Positions 52,774 through 52,902 of a stretch of DNA of 52,902 nucleotides are shown in pieces (position 1 is the first letter of the stretch; each line of letters starts with the position of its first letter). Position numbers and translations under genes: made by a program. Source of the stretch: Thermosulfurimonas dismutans (GTDB lineage Bacteria; Desulfobacterota; Thermodesulfobacteria; Thermodesulfobacteriales; Thermodesulfobacteriaceae); NCBI GenBank assembly GCA_011322625.1, contig DRMH01000113.1:1-52902 (forward strand), written 5' to 3'. The notes under the pieces are model-generated. The model did no database searches, was not told the origin of the DNA, and worked only from the letters and a program-made list of their open reading frames with translations.

Positions 52774-52802
52774 AGGTTAGCCTTAGGCCCCGGGAAATTC
52801 AA
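52774..52802 (-). promoter_or_regulatory. Candidate promoter of ccsB-hemA
   Basis: TTGAAT (52802-52797), a 17-nt spacer and TAACCT (52779-52774) predict a start at about 52767. The -10 is weak. Confidence 0.3.
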
Positions 52803-52805
52803 CCT

Positions 52806-52902
52806 TTAAAGCACCAGACGACGCTCCTTCTTGATCCGATGATCCAGATAGTAGAGGATGGGAACCACCATCCTGGAAAAGAGGGTGGAGGCCATCTCTC
52901 CG
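52806..52902 (-). CDS. C-terminal fragment of a probable RND-family transporter
   Basis: Only the last 31 codons are in the window. They end in MVVPILYYLDHRIKKERR and a TAA stop. A final hydrophobic helix with VVPxLYY followed by a basic cytoplasmic tail is typical of AcrB/CusA-like RND transporter ends. The stop is 40 nt before the ccsB start. The identification is tentative because so little is visible. Confidence 0.4.
   Translation of the reverse strand, partial: GEMASTLFSRMVVPILYYLDHRIKKERRLVL

Overview
The window is a 52.9-kb stretch of a compact, GC-rich bacterial chromosome. It has about 51 genes, frequent 4-20 nt overlaps between neighbours and very few gaps. The gene set is bacterial: GatB, DnaE with an intact-looking PHP domain, the two-subunit glycyl-tRNA synthetase GlyQ/GlyS, HslVU, Obg, HemA and a CcsA-type cytochrome assembly protein. 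Several features suggest a thermophilic, largely anaerobic, probably Gram-negative organism: a TtuA-like tRNA thiolase, an archaeal-type (Pab1020/Rnl3) RNA ligase next to RtcA, a Rex redox repressor, a diheme peroxidase with peroxiredoxin, and the end of an RND-like transporter. My best guess is a Thermodesulfobacteriota-type thermophile. That is inference from gene content, not a measured phylogeny.

Layout. 1-430: an AT-rich patch with the start of a PIN-domain toxin and its presumed antitoxin, unlike the rest of the window in base composition. 668-6818: a plus-strand run gatB - MNT nucleotidyltransferase - broken hepT - mtnA - rex - obgE - proB, then a cold-shock gene closed by a clear terminator. 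6821-9303 (minus): membrane protein, ttuA, yihY. 9334-10784: tRNA-Pro(GGG), a SpeD-like protein lacking both classical catalytic residues, and speE. 10797-15571 (minus): peroxiredoxin, diheme peroxidase, sbcC. 15749-20380 (plus): FKBP isomerase, two Dpp/Opp ATPases, rtcA, RNA ligase. 20377-24965: Cu/Zn-type permease, SDR protein, phosphofructokinase and a convergent class II aldolase. 25075-27000: a chemoreceptor combining MCP, CZB and hemerythrin modules. 26993-31733 (minus): pyrB-pyrC-argH-sbcD. 31989-35450: dnaE. 35465-38480 (minus): glyQ-glyS. 38621-40705: trmJ-like, a membrane protein, a metallo-beta-lactamase-fold protein. 40702-45295 (minus): hybrid histidine kinase, xerC, hslV, hslU. 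45348-49021: ABC-class ATPase and a class A PBP. 48975-50611: CBS/ACT protein divergent from yjbQ-ssb. 50608-52902 (minus): RND-like end, ccsB, hemA.

The genes are mostly housekeeping: translation, replication and repair, pyrimidine and arginine synthesis, polyamines, glycolysis, redox control and protein quality control. The notable biology lies in (i) the SpeD-like protein without the cleavage serine or catalytic cysteine, (ii) the rtcA-RNA ligase pair, (iii) the MCP-CZB-hemerythrin receptor, (iv) two divergent promoter pairs that share one palindromic -35 box, (v) several first genes whose -10 box puts the transcription start at or within about 2 nt of the start codon, suggesting leaderless mRNAs, and (vi) two toxin-antitoxin-like loci beside gatB, one unrecognised and one decayed. 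No CRISPR array, insertion sequence, prophage or rRNA gene was seen. No gene-free gap exceeds 300 bases; the longest are 430-723 and 31734-31988.
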